From Sphingobacterium chuzhouense (lineage in GTDB: Bacteria; Bacteroidota; Bacteroidia; Sphingobacteriales; Sphingobacteriaceae), in assembly GCF_014692525.1 (NCBI RefSeq), contig NZ_JACNYL010000006.1, positions 62,001 through 126,000 of the forward strand: a stretch of DNA of 64,000 nt, read 5' to 3'. The translations under genes and the position numbers were made by a program. Below are positions 44,906 to 53,476 of this stretch, one piece after another; position 1 is the stretch's first letter, and the number at the start of each line of letters is the position of its first letter. The notes beneath the pieces are model-generated. The model was not told where the DNA came from, searched no databases, and saw nothing but the letters and a program-made list of their open reading frames with translations.

Positions 44906-45742
44906 ATGAAAAAATTATCTTTTTTTACCTTTATATGGAGTATATGTATCCTCTATTCTTGTGGAAAAAGCAGCGAATCCAATCCATTTGAAAAGAATTT
45001 TCCTACGGAATCTATAACTCCGTCTGGAATTGAGTGGGAGCTGGATGCTAGTAAAAGCGACGAATTCGATCGTTTTGACAGCGATAAGTGGACTGCCGAA
45101 CCACTGTGGTACTGGGGTGGCGTATCGGCGCACTTCGCCTATCGCCGGGAAAACACCGAAGTACGCGATGGCATCGCGCGCTTATTTGCCAAAAAAGAAG
45201 ACTACGCCAATCATCCGGACGCGGCAAAACACTATACAGCGGGCTGTCTCAAGTCAAAATTCGAGGTCGGCGGCGACACCTACATTGAGGTTCGCGCCAA
45301 AATGATCCATGCGCCAGCCAATGTTTGCGCTGCAATCTGGTTAGGCGATGATCCGGTGGAATCCAAGAATCCCAATATCGAAATCGATATGCAAGAAACC
45401 AAAAGCGCCCGAAATAAACCCCACCTGCTGAATACCAGCCTACTTACGTGGCCTAAACCGGGCAACGGCAATACCGTTCCGGGCTACACAAATTATTATT
45501 TTCCTTGGGGGCTGGATGAGGATTTCCATCTTTACGGACTTGAACGCCGGGACGGAAAGTTAAAATTTTACCTGGATGGCATGCAATATTGGGAATGGGA
45601 TACGGCTGAGACCCCGGCGTTTGTCACCCAGCTCAGGCCCATTATCCTGAGCATCGAGGGACACGCCGGCGCGCCGGGCGATGCCGATCTACCGGCGGAT
45701 TTTCAGATCGATTGGGTCCGCGTATTTAACGTAAAAAAGTAA
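44906..45742 (+). CDS. GH16 family endo-glycanase lipoprotein
   Basis: A 278-residue lipoprotein (lipobox LYS-C near 19) with a GH16 jelly-roll. The catalytic motif is EIDMQE (about residues 155-160, within NPNIEIDMQETKS), the ExDxxE beta-bulge form with nucleophile and acid/base glutamates. Upstream KWTAEPLWYWGGVSAHFAYRRENTEV and GCLKSKFEVGGDTYIEVRAKM, downstream FHLYGLERRDGKLKFYLDGMQYWEW, are family signatures. Members with this motif cut agar, porphyran, carrageenan, laminarin or mixed-linkage glucan; the sequence does not let me choose, though the WYWGG text recalls marine-galactan and mucin-active members. As a lipoprotein it would make the first cut at the surface before SusC/D import. 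Confidence 0.92.
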   Translation: MKKLSFFTFIWSICILYSCGKSSESNPFEKNFPTESITPSGIEWELDASKSDEFDRFDSDKWTAEPLWYWGGVSAHFAYRRENTEVRDGIARLFAKKEDYANHPDAAKHYTAGCLKSKFEVGGDTYIEVRAKMIHAPANVCAAIWLGDDPVESKNPNIEIDMQETKSARNKPHLLNTSLLTWPKPGNGNTVPGYTNYYFPWGLDEDFHLYGLERRDGKLKFYLDGMQYWEWDTAETPAFVTQLRPIILSIEGHAGAPGDADLPADFQIDWVRVFNVKK

Positions 45743-45754
45743 CCTCAGAAAACC

Positions 45755-47107
45755 ATGAACAGGAGAACATTCGTTAAAGACAGCTTATTGACCACGGCAG
45801 GGCTTACCATCCTTCCATCCGGCTTGTTATTCGGACGACAAAACACCAAGGTCAGCATGGGCTTTATCGGCGTCGGTGGACGCGGACGGAACCACGTACG
45901 GGAAGGACTTTTACACGATGACGTGGATATCGTCGCCATCTGTGATATCCAAGAGCAATCGCTGGCCGCCTGTCGTGCACAATTTCAGAAAGCGGGCAAG
46001 AAATTACCCAAAGAATATACCGGCGGAATGGATGCCTATAAACGGATGATCGATGCGGAGAAACTGGATGCTGTTATCATCTCCACGCCCTGGCAGTTCC
46101 ACCGCGACCAATCTATTGATGCGATGCGCGCCGGCATGTATGTCGGTTGCGAGGTCATAGCCGGTCTTACGGTACAAGACCACTGGGATATTGTAGATGT
46201 CAGCGAAGAAACCAACATGCCGTATATGACCCTTGAAAATGTATCGTACCGACGAGATGTACTAGCGGTATTGAATATGGTCAGGCAGGGTGTTTTCGGC
46301 GAACTTGTCCATCTAGAGGGCGGGTATATGCACGACTTACGCGGAGGTTTATTCAACGCCGGAAAAGGAAAGTCGGGAAAAGGCGCTGTATACGGCGAGG
46401 ACGCCGCCGTGGGCGAAGCACAATGGCGAACGCAGTTCAACATCGACCTTCAAGGCGACATTTACCCCACCCATGGTTTGGGCCCGTTAATGAATTACAT
46501 CGATATCAATAGAGGGAACCGCTTTACCAACATGGTATCTTTTGCCTCTAAATCTAGGGGGTTGAATGCCTACCTCGATGAGGTTGCACCCGGACATCCC
46601 CATGCACGCATTAATTTCAAAAACGGCGATATCGTCACCACCCTAATCAACTGCGCCAACGAGGAAACCATCAGCCTGGTTCACGATACACACCTCCCTA
46701 GACCCTATTCCATTGGTTTTAAAGTTCAGGGAACAGCAGGCCTATGGTCTGATGTTGCAAATGGCATCTATGTCGAAGGGCAATCGCAGCAGCACGACGT
46801 ATGGGATCCGGCACAGACCTGGTTGGATAAATACGACCATCCTTTATGGAAAAAATATGCAGCTAAAGCCGAGGGTGCAGGACATGGGGGCATGGATTAT
46901 TTTGTATTCAACGCCTTTAAGGAAGCGGTAAAACAGCGAAAACCCGTTCCCATCGATGTGTACGACTCGGTTGCCATGAGCGTGATCCTGCCGCTTTCGG
47001 CAAAATCCATCGAAGAGGGCAATGCCCCACAAGAGATTCCGGACTTTACGCGAGGCCAATGGAAAAACCGTAAAAACACGTTCGCATTGGACGATTCCGG
47101 ACTGTAG
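45755..47107 (+). CDS. Gfo/Idh/MocA oxidoreductase, GH109-like
   Basis: A 450-residue protein with a twin-arginine signal (MNRRTFVKDSLLTTAGL) and a Rossmann NAD site VSMGFIGVGGRGRNHV (about 32-46). The second domain has the Gfo/Idh/MocA pattern (EVIAGLTVQDHWDIVDVSEETNMPYMTLENVSYRRDVLAV) and IYPTHGLGPLMNYIDINRG. Tat-exported members with this layout are classed as GH109, which remove alpha-GalNAc by an NAD-dependent oxidation-elimination route with cofactor folded in the cytoplasm. It closes the GH16 operon, 12 bases after the GH16, and ends just before a strong terminator. GalNAc release is inferred; other Tat-exported MocA-type enzymes act on other sugars. Confidence 0.85.
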   Translation: MNRRTFVKDSLLTTAGLTILPSGLLFGRQNTKVSMGFIGVGGRGRNHVREGLLHDDVDIVAICDIQEQSLAACRAQFQKAGKKLPKEYTGGMDAYKRMIDAEKLDAVIISTPWQFHRDQSIDAMRAGMYVGCEVIAGLTVQDHWDIVDVSEETNMPYMTLENVSYRRDVLAVLNMVRQGVFGELVHLEGGYMHDLRGGLFNAGKGKSGKGAVYGEDAAVGEAQWRTQFNIDLQGDIYPTHGLGPLMNYIDINRGNRFTNMVSFASKSRGLNAYLDEVAPGHPHARINFKNGDIVTTLINCANEETISLVHDTHLPRPYSIGFKVQGTAGLWSDVANGIYVEGQSQQHDVWDPAQTWLDKYDHPLWKKYAAKAEGAGHGGMDYFVFNAFKEAVKQRKPVPIDVYDSVAMSVILPLSAKSIEEGNAPQEIPDFTRGQWKNRKNTFALDDSGL

Positions 47108-47120
47108 TTATCAAATTCTA

Positions 47121-47165
47121 ATAAAGCAAAGCCCCGATGGTTTGTTCATCGGGGCTTTGCTTTAT
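47121..47165. terminator. Bidirectional terminator
   Basis: Nineteen-base perfect arms (47121-47139 and 47147-47165; inner text GCAAAGCCCCGATG) around GTTTGTT. Arms end in A- and T-rich runs on both sides, so it works for the plus-strand GH109-like gene and the convergent minus-strand Wzc-like gene. Confidence 0.92.
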
Positions 47166-47171
47166 TCTATT

Positions 47172-49577
47172 TTAACCTATCGGCCGTTTATTCTTCTTTT
47201 TGCCTTTAATGATATTCAGCAGGCGTTTGCGGAACGATACTTCCTGTCCCTCGCCGTAGCCATAACCATAGCCGTAACCATAACCATAGCCCCGTTTAAA
47301 GTCCACATCGTTGATGACCACCGCCATATTCTTCAATTTGCCTTCTTCGTATAGCTCTTTCGGAATATTCAACAAACGTTTATCTAGGTAGTTGGCACGC
47401 GTTACAAAGATCGTCATATCCGCATGTTCCGCAATCAATAACGTATCGGTTACCAAGCTGACAGGCGCTGTATCCACAATGACATAATCATATTGCATAC
47501 GGCCGTACGCGATCAAGTCGGCAAAATGCCCGTTCATCAACAGTTCTGCGGGATTTGGCGCGATATAGCCCGAATAGATAATATCAAAATTATACGGGGC
47601 CGGCTTCTCAATGACAATATTCGAAACCGACATTTCCGGGTTAATCAAATATTGCGTAATGCCGATATTCGTGTGCTGTAGGTGCGATAGCCCTAAATAG
47701 TCCAACACTTTTGGCGAACGGATATCCGCTCCGATTAACAATACTTTTTTACCCGACATGGAGAGAATCTTTGCCAAGTTGGTCGCGATAAAAGATTTTC
47801 CCTCGCCAGCCGTCGTCGATGTAACATACAATACCGAAGATTCGTCTTTTTTATTACCCAATATAAAGGCAATATTCGTCCGCAGAATACGAATAGCCTC
47901 TGCAAGCGATGAACGGTCGTTATCCTCGATAATCGGGTGATCTGAACTTGGCACTTCACCCAAAATAGGCGCAAGAAATGCGTCTTCGATATCTTTGCGA
48001 GAATGAATTTTGTTATCCAACAGGAATTTAAGGTACAGGATAGCAAAAGGAATCAAGAAACCCGCAATCAATGCTCCGAGCATCACAATCATTTTACGGG
48101 GTGCGACAGGCAATTTGAAACCATAAGCTTCATCGACGATCTTCAAATTGGCTGGTGTAGCCGCTGCTTTAATCTCGGTTTCTTCCCTTTTTTGCAACAA
48201 AAACAAATACAGCGTTTCCACAATTTGCTGTTGCCGGGAGATATCCTTGAAGCCCCGTTCCTGGTTTGGCAATTGATTGAGCTTGCCCTCGAACTTGCTT
48301 TTTTGGTTTTGCAGCGCATCGACATTTCCCTGCAATACCTTGCGATAATTATCCAGTGACATCTGCAGTGTCCTGTTTATTTGGGCTATATTATTATTCA
48401 ATTGCTGTACGACCGGGTTATCTGGTGTAGCAGATTTTAATAAATCATCCCGTTCCAACACCAATTGATTATAGTTTTGTATATTCGCTTGGATCGACGG
48501 ATCGGTTAACCCAATATTAGACGGCAATAAGTTATATTCGTTACCGGAGGTTGCCTCCCGCATCATATCGGCTAAGCTCAATTGCGTCTGATATTCTACC
48601 AATTTCTGCTCATTGACAGTTGCATTCTGCATATACAGACGCGCTTCTTCCTGCATATCCATCAGGCTGTTCCGATCTTTGAAATCCGCCACTTTCGAAT
48701 CGGCGTCTGCTAAATCGTTCGAAATTAATTCCAAACGTGAATTGATAAACTTCGATGTTGCCCGTGTTACCTGCGCTTTATCATACGTCACGTCTTGATT
48801 ATACTGATCGATAAGCGAATTCAGAATCAACTCAGCCTTAGCGATTAACGGATAATCCATCGAAAAATTTACCAAAAAAGACTGTGCTTCTCTATTCGGT
48901 GTAATCTGTACCTTATTCCGCAAAACATCGACGGTGATATCTGCCGGCATATAGCTGATCTGCAAATCGCCTTCCCAAAGTTTATTACTTTCCTGCGGCA
49001 CTAAACTGATCGGGCCAAGCGGTGTCTCAAGCCTGCTACCTAACGTATAGTCCTTTGTCCCCTCCCGCTCATCCTTTATTTTATACGTATTGCCTTGTTT
49101 ACTTACTGTAAAGACATAAGCTACCGAATCCAAACGCGCATGATTAGGCTCTAGCAGCATCACTTTTAGTGGTGACAGGCTTTCCAATACTTCAGAAGAT
49201 TTTATCTTTCCTTTTACAAAATAAGAAAGATACAATCGATTTGTATCGACTACCTTACGCATGAGTCGGCGGGAGCGCAGCACCTCCATCTGGTCGTTGA
49301 CAAAAGCCGCCGAGGAACTTCCCATACCCGAAAGTGTAGCCAATTCGGCTAGGCCTGCCATCTCTCCGGAAGCTTGCTTTTCGTCCTGCAAGAGGATTTT
49401 TGCATTTACATTATAAATGCGCTCTGCATAACGCAAGTAGACAAAGGCTATTAACAGACAGACAAAGATGGAAATGACGAACCATTTCCAATAAAACGCA
49501 TATTGTTCAAAAATCTGTTTGAGGTTTATCTCCTGTTCGTCTGTTTCTTTTACTTGAGGGTAAGCGTTATTCTTCAT
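47172..49577 (-). CDS. Wzc-like polysaccharide co-polymerase/tyrosine kinase
   Basis: An 801-residue inner-membrane protein. Wzz domain with helices near 30-50 (WFVISIFVCLLIAFVYLRYA) and 510-530 (MIVMLGALIAGFLIPFAILYL), a periplasmic coiled-coil between, and a cytoplasmic BY-kinase domain: Walker A TSTTAGEGKSFIATNLA (about 590), Walker A' VLLIGADIRSPKVL, Walker B YDYVIVDTAPVSLVTD. The C-terminus carries alternating Gly-Tyr (six GY units) before a basic tail ending KGKKKNKRPIG. Tyr-rich tails of this family are auto-phosphorylated and switch export. DNA of the tail (47254-47292) is a short GTAGCC/ATAACC-type repeat that could gain or lose units by slippage. It follows the Wza-like gene after 32 bases. 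Confidence 0.93.
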   Translation of the reverse strand: MKNNAYPQVKETDEQEINLKQIFEQYAFYWKWFVISIFVCLLIAFVYLRYAERIYNVNAKILLQDEKQASGEMAGLAELATLSGMGSSSAAFVNDQMEVLRSRRLMRKVVDTNRLYLSYFVKGKIKSSEVLESLSPLKVMLLEPNHARLDSVAYVFTVSKQGNTYKIKDEREGTKDYTLGSRLETPLGPISLVPQESNKLWEGDLQISYMPADITVDVLRNKVQITPNREAQSFLVNFSMDYPLIAKAELILNSLIDQYNQDVTYDKAQVTRATSKFINSRLELISNDLADADSKVADFKDRNSLMDMQEEARLYMQNATVNEQKLVEYQTQLSLADMMREATSGNEYNLLPSNIGLTDPSIQANIQNYNQLVLERDDLLKSATPDNPVVQQLNNNIAQINRTLQMSLDNYRKVLQGNVDALQNQKSKFEGKLNQLPNQERGFKDISRQQQIVETLYLFLLQKREETEIKAAATPANLKIVDEAYGFKLPVAPRKMIVMLGALIAGFLIPFAILYLKFLLDNKIHSRKDIEDAFLAPILGEVPSSDHPIIEDNDRSSLAEAIRILRTNIAFILGNKKDESSVLYVTSTTAGEGKSFIATNLAKILSMSGKKVLLIGADIRSPKVLDYLGLSHLQHTNIGITQYLINPEMSVSNIVIEKPAPYNFDIIYSGYIAPNPAELLMNGHFADLIAYGRMQYDYVIVDTAPVSLVTDTLLIAEHADMTIFVTRANYLDKRLLNIPKELYEEGKLKNMAVVINDVDFKRGYGYGYGYGYGYGEGQEVSFRKRLLNIIKGKKKNKRPIG

Positions 49578-49609
49578 AAATGCTTTGCTTCTTTTCTCTT
49601 CTTAAGTTT

Positions 49610-50389
49610 TTAACGGGTTACGACCGATATCACGGTAACAATCAAGCCTACGACAGACACGAAGATCGAAGTCGTTGCTGTGTATTTTGAATTTTGGATA
49701 CGTGCGCCGTTCGGTTCTACATACACCACATCGTTCTGTGTTAAATAGTATGCAGGAGAATTCATCGTTTCCCGTTTTCTTAAATCCAACCGAAATTCTT
49801 CCTTTTTCCCATCCTGCTCGCGGATAACCAATACATTATTACGTTCGCCATATATCGTCATGTCACCCGCTAAACCCAATGCCTCCAAAATCGTTAATCG
49901 ATCATTCTCAATCGTAAACGTACCGGGGCGCAAAACTTCGCCCAATACCGTCACTCGGAAATTACGTACCACCATCGAGATACCCGGATCCACGATATAC
50001 CTTCCTACTTCCCCGCGCAATAGATCCATGGCCTGCGTACGGGTTTTGCCTGCCAATTTAATTTTCCCAACTTTCGGAAAATCAATCTCGCCGTTAGCGT
50101 CAATGGCATACGTTGGGATAAAGGGGTTGGTGGCCTGGATCGTCCCCGTGTTTCCCTGATAAGGCGACACCTGATTAAACGGCAGCGTTGCACGTACATC
50201 ATCGGCTGTCACCGAAATGGCTAAGATATCGCCAGGCTGCAATTTAGGAGCGTTCAATTCATACAGCGTATTCAACTCGACCGAATCCGGTTGGAAGTAT
50301 ACCATATTCTTCTTACTCGCACAGGAAGTACAAAACAAGATACTTGCTATCAAGAGCGAAAGCCCTACACCTAGAATAGATTTCGACAT
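49610..50389 (-). CDS. Wza-like polysaccharide export lipoprotein
   Basis: A 259-residue outer-membrane lipoprotein (lipobox FCTS-C near 23). Poly_export domain LNAPKLQPGDILAISVTA to DANGEIDFPKVGKIKLAGKTRTQAMDLLRGEV; SLBB domain MVVRNFRVTVLGEVLRPGTFTIENDRLTILEAL; C-terminal helix SIFVSVVGLIVTVISVV, as in outer-membrane Wza pores. Paired with the Wzc-like gene, it exports an exopolysaccharide or capsule; the glycosyltransferases of the pathway are not in this window. The gene leads a two-gene minus-strand operon. A near-consensus TAnnTTTG box (TATTTTTG) lies at 50448-50455 on the minus strand. Confidence 0.92.
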   Translation of the reverse strand: MSKSILGVGLSLLIASILFCTSCASKKNMVYFQPDSVELNTLYELNAPKLQPGDILAISVTADDVRATLPFNQVSPYQGNTGTIQATNPFIPTYAIDANGEIDFPKVGKIKLAGKTRTQAMDLLRGEVGRYIVDPGISMVVRNFRVTVLGEVLRPGTFTIENDRLTILEALGLAGDMTIYGERNNVLVIREQDGKKEEFRLDLRKRETMNSPAYYLTQNDVVYVEPNGARIQNSKYTATTSIFVSVVGLIVTVISVVTR

Positions 50390-50560
50390 AGATATATTTT
50401 TTTCTGGCTTGCCTAAAGCAAAAACCTCTCCAAAGTATTACGTCCCGCAAAAATAGTTTTTTCTTTCGAATATACGCGAATTAATGCAAAAAGGCATCAT
50501 TTTATTAGAAACAGAGTCCGTTTTTTCCATTGATATTCATGAATGCTACGCATTTTTATC

Positions 50561-50568
50561 TAAGTTTG
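50561..50568 (+). promoter_or_regulatory. -7 box upstream of the acyl-CoA dehydrogenase gene
   Basis: TAAGTTTG, an exact TAnnTTTG. Transcription would begin near 50574, which decides the start at 50601 over the frame opening at 50484. No well-placed -33 TTG was seen. Confidence 0.5.
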
Positions 50569-50600
50569 TATTATTAAATAAAGTAACATATTTTCCAAAG

Positions 50601-52100
50601 ATGGAACCAAATAAGGAAGAACTATCGGTATTTATAGCACGATTTAATCAAGCATTGAAACGGGTGTTTCATGAACAACAAGACATCAATGAATTGAGCC
50701 ATGACCGGGGTCTACCTCCCCACGTCTGGCGCGATATCATGGATACCCATCCCCTTGCTGTAGCTATACCGGCCGAATACGGCGGACGTGGCAGCATCGT
50801 CAAAGAGTGCTTAAGCATTTTATCTGCAGCTTCGTATGAATCGCTCCCTTTATCCTTGACCTTCGGTATCAATATCGCTTTGTTTTTGGAGCCTCTTGCT
50901 AAATATGGCGACGATAAAATAAAAGAAAAAATCTTTCCGGAATTTTTAACCGGCCAGCGCATGGGCGGACTGATGATCACCGAACCGGATTATGGAAGCG
51001 ATGCTCTAAATATGCGGACTTCTTACCAAACTATGGGCGAGAATTATACGATTACCGGCCGTAAACATTGGCAGGGCTTGACAGGCCAGGCCGACTACTG
51101 GTTGGTGGCTGCCCGAAAAGATTTAGGAAACGGCGAGCTCGCGCGTGACGTTGATTTTTTTGTGACGAACAACGCCGACGCCAAACAACGTATCGAGGTC
51201 GAAGCGCTCTATAGCAACTTGGGTTTATACATGATACCCTATGGTATGAATGTGATCAATGTAGAGGTTCCCTCCTACCAACGTCTACAACCGGAAAGTA
51301 CCGGTATCAAAATGATGTTGGATATATTGCACCGCAGCCGATTGCAGTTCCCGGGTATGGGCATGGGTTTTATCAAACGCATGTTGGATGAAGCGCTCCA
51401 ACATTGTACGACGAGGATGGTCGGTACAGGCAATCTCCTCGCCTTGGATTCCGTACAATTTCAACTTTCCAGAATACAGACCGCCTTCACGCTATGTTCC
51501 GGCATGTGTGCCAGAAGCAGTGATATCAGCGGCATCGAACATAATCTGGCCACGGAAGGCCTTGAAGCCAACAGTATGAAAGCGTTGGTTACCGACCTGA
51601 TGCAAGAATCAGCACAGCTATGTTTGCAGGTATCCGGTGCGAACGGCTACAAAATTAGCCACGTCGCAGGCAGGGGGATAGTGGACAGCCGACCGTTCCA
51701 GATTTTCGAAGGATCGAACGAGATGCTCTACACCCAGATTGCCGAAATCGTCCTGAAACGGATGAAACGACAAAAAGAAACCTCCCTCTATCAATCGCTT
51801 GCCAGCTTCGCACCAACCGAAAAGGCGATCCCTCATTTCCGCGAGCACCTTCAATTTACGTTAAGCGACAATCTTGTCCAACGAAAATTAGTAGACCTCG
51901 GAAAGATAGTTGCCCGCGTAGTCAATACACAATATGTAATCAACATGCAGGAGAAAGGTTTCCGCGCCGACTTGGTGGAAAACTGTATTTATAATATGCA
52001 GCTTGATGTGGCACAGTTAGCCTCCAATCTGTCGCTCCGCCATCACGCTGAACTCGTTGTAGAATATCAAGATGAGAGTGATTGGATGAGTTTTTTGTAA
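50601..52100 (+). CDS. Acyl-CoA dehydrogenase family protein
   Basis: Start at 50601 (MEPNKEELSVFIARFNQ) gives 499 residues; a longer frame from 50484 lies upstream of the -7 box and lacks family similarity. FAD-dependent acyl-CoA dehydrogenase domains: N-terminal helices with AVAIPAEYGGRGSIVKECLSIL, middle GLMITEPDYGSDALNMRTSY (FAD-binding Thr/Ser) and C-terminal VSGANGYKISHVAGRGIVDSRPFQIFEGSNEMLYTQIAEIV with the EGSNE motif that carries the catalytic base region. It oxidises an acyl-CoA to the enoyl-CoA in the cytoplasm. The family also has members that act on amino-acid or polyketide-type thioesters, so the substrate is open. It stands alone; the 3' end overlaps the convergent lipoprotein gene by 34 bases. 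Confidence 0.9.
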   Translation: MEPNKEELSVFIARFNQALKRVFHEQQDINELSHDRGLPPHVWRDIMDTHPLAVAIPAEYGGRGSIVKECLSILSAASYESLPLSLTFGINIALFLEPLAKYGDDKIKEKIFPEFLTGQRMGGLMITEPDYGSDALNMRTSYQTMGENYTITGRKHWQGLTGQADYWLVAARKDLGNGELARDVDFFVTNNADAKQRIEVEALYSNLGLYMIPYGMNVINVEVPSYQRLQPESTGIKMMLDILHRSRLQFPGMGMGFIKRMLDEALQHCTTRMVGTGNLLALDSVQFQLSRIQTAFTLCSGMCARSSDISGIEHNLATEGLEANSMKALVTDLMQESAQLCLQVSGANGYKISHVAGRGIVDSRPFQIFEGSNEMLYTQIAEIVLKRMKRQKETSLYQSLASFAPTEKAIPHFREHLQFTLSDNLVQRKLVDLGKIVARVVNTQYVINMQEKGFRADLVENCIYNMQLDVAQLASNLSLRHHAELVVEYQDESDWMSFL

Positions 52101-52507
52101 ATAATAATAACACATAAAATGCCAATTGCCCATATCCACCATGGGTTCTTATACCACGTTCGGGTCTGGTTTTCCCGTACAGTAGATGATTGCGCATGTC
52201 GTATCTTTTCCAGTGAGTCAACCTCGACCTGCAATTGCTGCAGGCCGATTCGACTTTCACTGATATGGAGACGCCCTCCATTGCTGAATAATCCATATTC
52301 CGGATGGAAAGACAGTATACTGTCCGTAACAAAATACCACACTCGGTTCTGACTATCTTTTTCGATAACCTTGAAGCCGTAATGGATGCCTTTACGGGTT
52401 TCGAATAAACTGTTTCCACTATTTTCCGACTGTGTTTTCTCACGGTAGGAACGACAGGAGATTGAGCTTATTATGATGAATGACATGAGTATGTATTTCA
52501 TTGTCAA
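52067..52507 (-). CDS. Small lipoprotein with C-terminal membrane helix
   Basis: A 146-residue protein starting MTMKYILMSFIIISSISC, with a lipobox ISSIS-C; the start overlaps the stop of the amidase gene as ATGA, which favours it over the Met two codons later. A middle part with ETRKGIHYGFKVIEKDSQNRVWYFVTD and a helix-forming QQLQVEVDSLEKIRHAQ precede a C-terminal helix WIWAIGILCVIIIYKKLI. Lipoprotein plus a membrane helix after an amidase and a holin-like gene recalls a spanin-like part, but the order of parts does not match known Rz/Rz1, so this is only a suggestion. It overlaps the end of the acyl-CoA dehydrogenase gene by 34 bases. Confidence 0.7.
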   Translation of the reverse strand: MTMKYILMSFIIISSISCRSYREKTQSENSGNSLFETRKGIHYGFKVIEKDSQNRVWYFVTDSILSFHPEYGLFSNGGRLHISESRIGLQQLQVEVDSLEKIRHAQSSTVRENQTRTWYKNPWWIWAIGILCVIIIYKKLIQSLSS

Positions 52508-53091
52508 TGATTTTTATTCCCTTTTTTAATCCAATCTGCCAATGCGTAGACCATGGATAGATGTCTCCTTTTTGACAAGACCCTATTTCCCACATTACCT
52601 TCTATCGTGAGCAGATATTTTCCCTCGACACTTCGCACTAGCCCTACGTGGTTGATCCGTTTTGCGCTATGGCTATAGATACCAAAGATGTCGGCTGGTT
52701 TTATTCTAGCGCTTGTTTTTAAATCACGGCAAGCACCATTCCCACAATATGTCCGGGCATTGGGGAACAGCGCCGGACTCCACGGGTTGCGCGGTTCGAT
52801 TAAACCTGCTTGTCCGTAGCACCAAGAGATGAACGCCGCACACCAAGCATGCCCTTTTCCTAAGACGGTATAGGCGAGATACGCTTCCACACGTACTCCA
52901 TCATTATTGCCCGTTTCTTCTCGAACACCGATCTCCGCCGCAGCGATTTCGATGATCCGAGCACGCACAGGATTGTCGTCATTTTCATGGCCTAACGATG
53001 TTTGCGTGCTTACAATATGATGGATAGCATCCAGATTGCCGCATACAGCAGTAAAAAGAATACAGAGAAATAAAGGATACATTGTTGCCAT
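52504..53091 (-). CDS. CHAP/NlpC-like cell-wall amidase (TIGR02594-like)
   Basis: A 195-residue protein with an N-terminal signal-like helix (MYPLFLCILFTAVCGN). The domain is ARIIEIAAAEIGVREETGNNDGVRVEAYL then GKGHAWCAAFISWCYGQAGL (nucleophile Cys in WCAAF), SARIKPADIFGIYS, and INHVGLVRSVEGKYLLTIEGNVG (His in NHVG), the Cys-His pattern of CHAP-like endopeptidases often annotated as TIGR02594. It would cut peptidoglycan cross-links in the periplasm. Its start overlaps the 3' end of the holin-like gene by 82 bases, and its stop overlaps the lipoprotein gene by four bases: three genes tightly coupled. This is the gene order of a phage lysis cassette, or of a domesticated one. Confidence 0.82.
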   Translation of the reverse strand: MATMYPLFLCILFTAVCGNLDAIHHIVSTQTSLGHENDDNPVRARIIEIAAAEIGVREETGNNDGVRVEAYLAYTVLGKGHAWCAAFISWCYGQAGLIEPRNPWSPALFPNARTYCGNGACRDLKTSARIKPADIFGIYSHSAKRINHVGLVRSVEGKYLLTIEGNVGNRVLSKRRHLSMVYALADWIKKGNKNH

Positions 53092-53396
53092 GATGTTAAT
53101 TGTTGAATGTGAAAAAATAGGTTCCTACGGAAAAACTTGAAAGGCTGCCAAAGGATTTCCTGTAGCCACAAGCTGCAAAATACCGCAGCGATCCCGCCAA
53201 GTAAACCGAGCAACAGCACCGATAGGATACCAATGTCCAGCACAGCTGCGGTCGGGTCAATGAGTTGCAAAATAGTGCCGGTAAATATAAATATGCCCAA
53301 CAGGCCGAGCAGTGCCATTCCGATTTTATGTTTTCCTGAAAGTTCCATGGCGATATCCTCGATAAGCCAAGACTTTTTTGTGTGTAATGCTTTCAT
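53010..53396 (-). CDS. Holin-like small membrane protein
   Basis: With start at 53396 (MKALHTKKSWLIEDIAMELSG) 128 residues; an upstream in-frame Met at 53423 is possible. Three membrane helices: about 33-52 (MALLGLLGIFIFTGTILQ), 60-84 (LDIGILSVLLLGLLGGIAAVFCSLWL) and 108-127 (CILYFSVFFLLLYAAIWMLSII), with a charged N-terminus and a basic turn FKFFRRN. Size, helix count and position directly before an amidase fit a holin-like role, which is inferred from context only. The last 27 codons overlap the amidase gene in another frame. Confidence 0.6.
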   Translation of the reverse strand: MKALHTKKSWLIEDIAMELSGKHKIGMALLGLLGIFIFTGTILQLIDPTAAVLDIGILSVLLLGLLGGIAAVFCSLWLQEILWQPFKFFRRNLFFHIQQLTSWQQCILYFSVFFLLLYAAIWMLSIIL

Positions 53397-53476
53397 TTTT
53401 GTGATCATCATGAGAGCTCGCAAGCTCCGTTATTTAAAAGGAGAGGCACCCAAGCGTGCCTCTCTATCCTATTTAG

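Noticed and set aside
45755..47107. A plain sugar dehydrogenase without glycosidase function
   Set aside because: The twin-arginine signal, the operon with GH16 and the GGRGRNH site favour a GH109-like role, though a different Gfo/Idh/MocA activity stays possible.
50484..50600. N-terminal extension of the acyl-CoA dehydrogenase
   Set aside because: A TAnnTTTG box lies at 50561-50568 inside it and the extra residues do not resemble the family.
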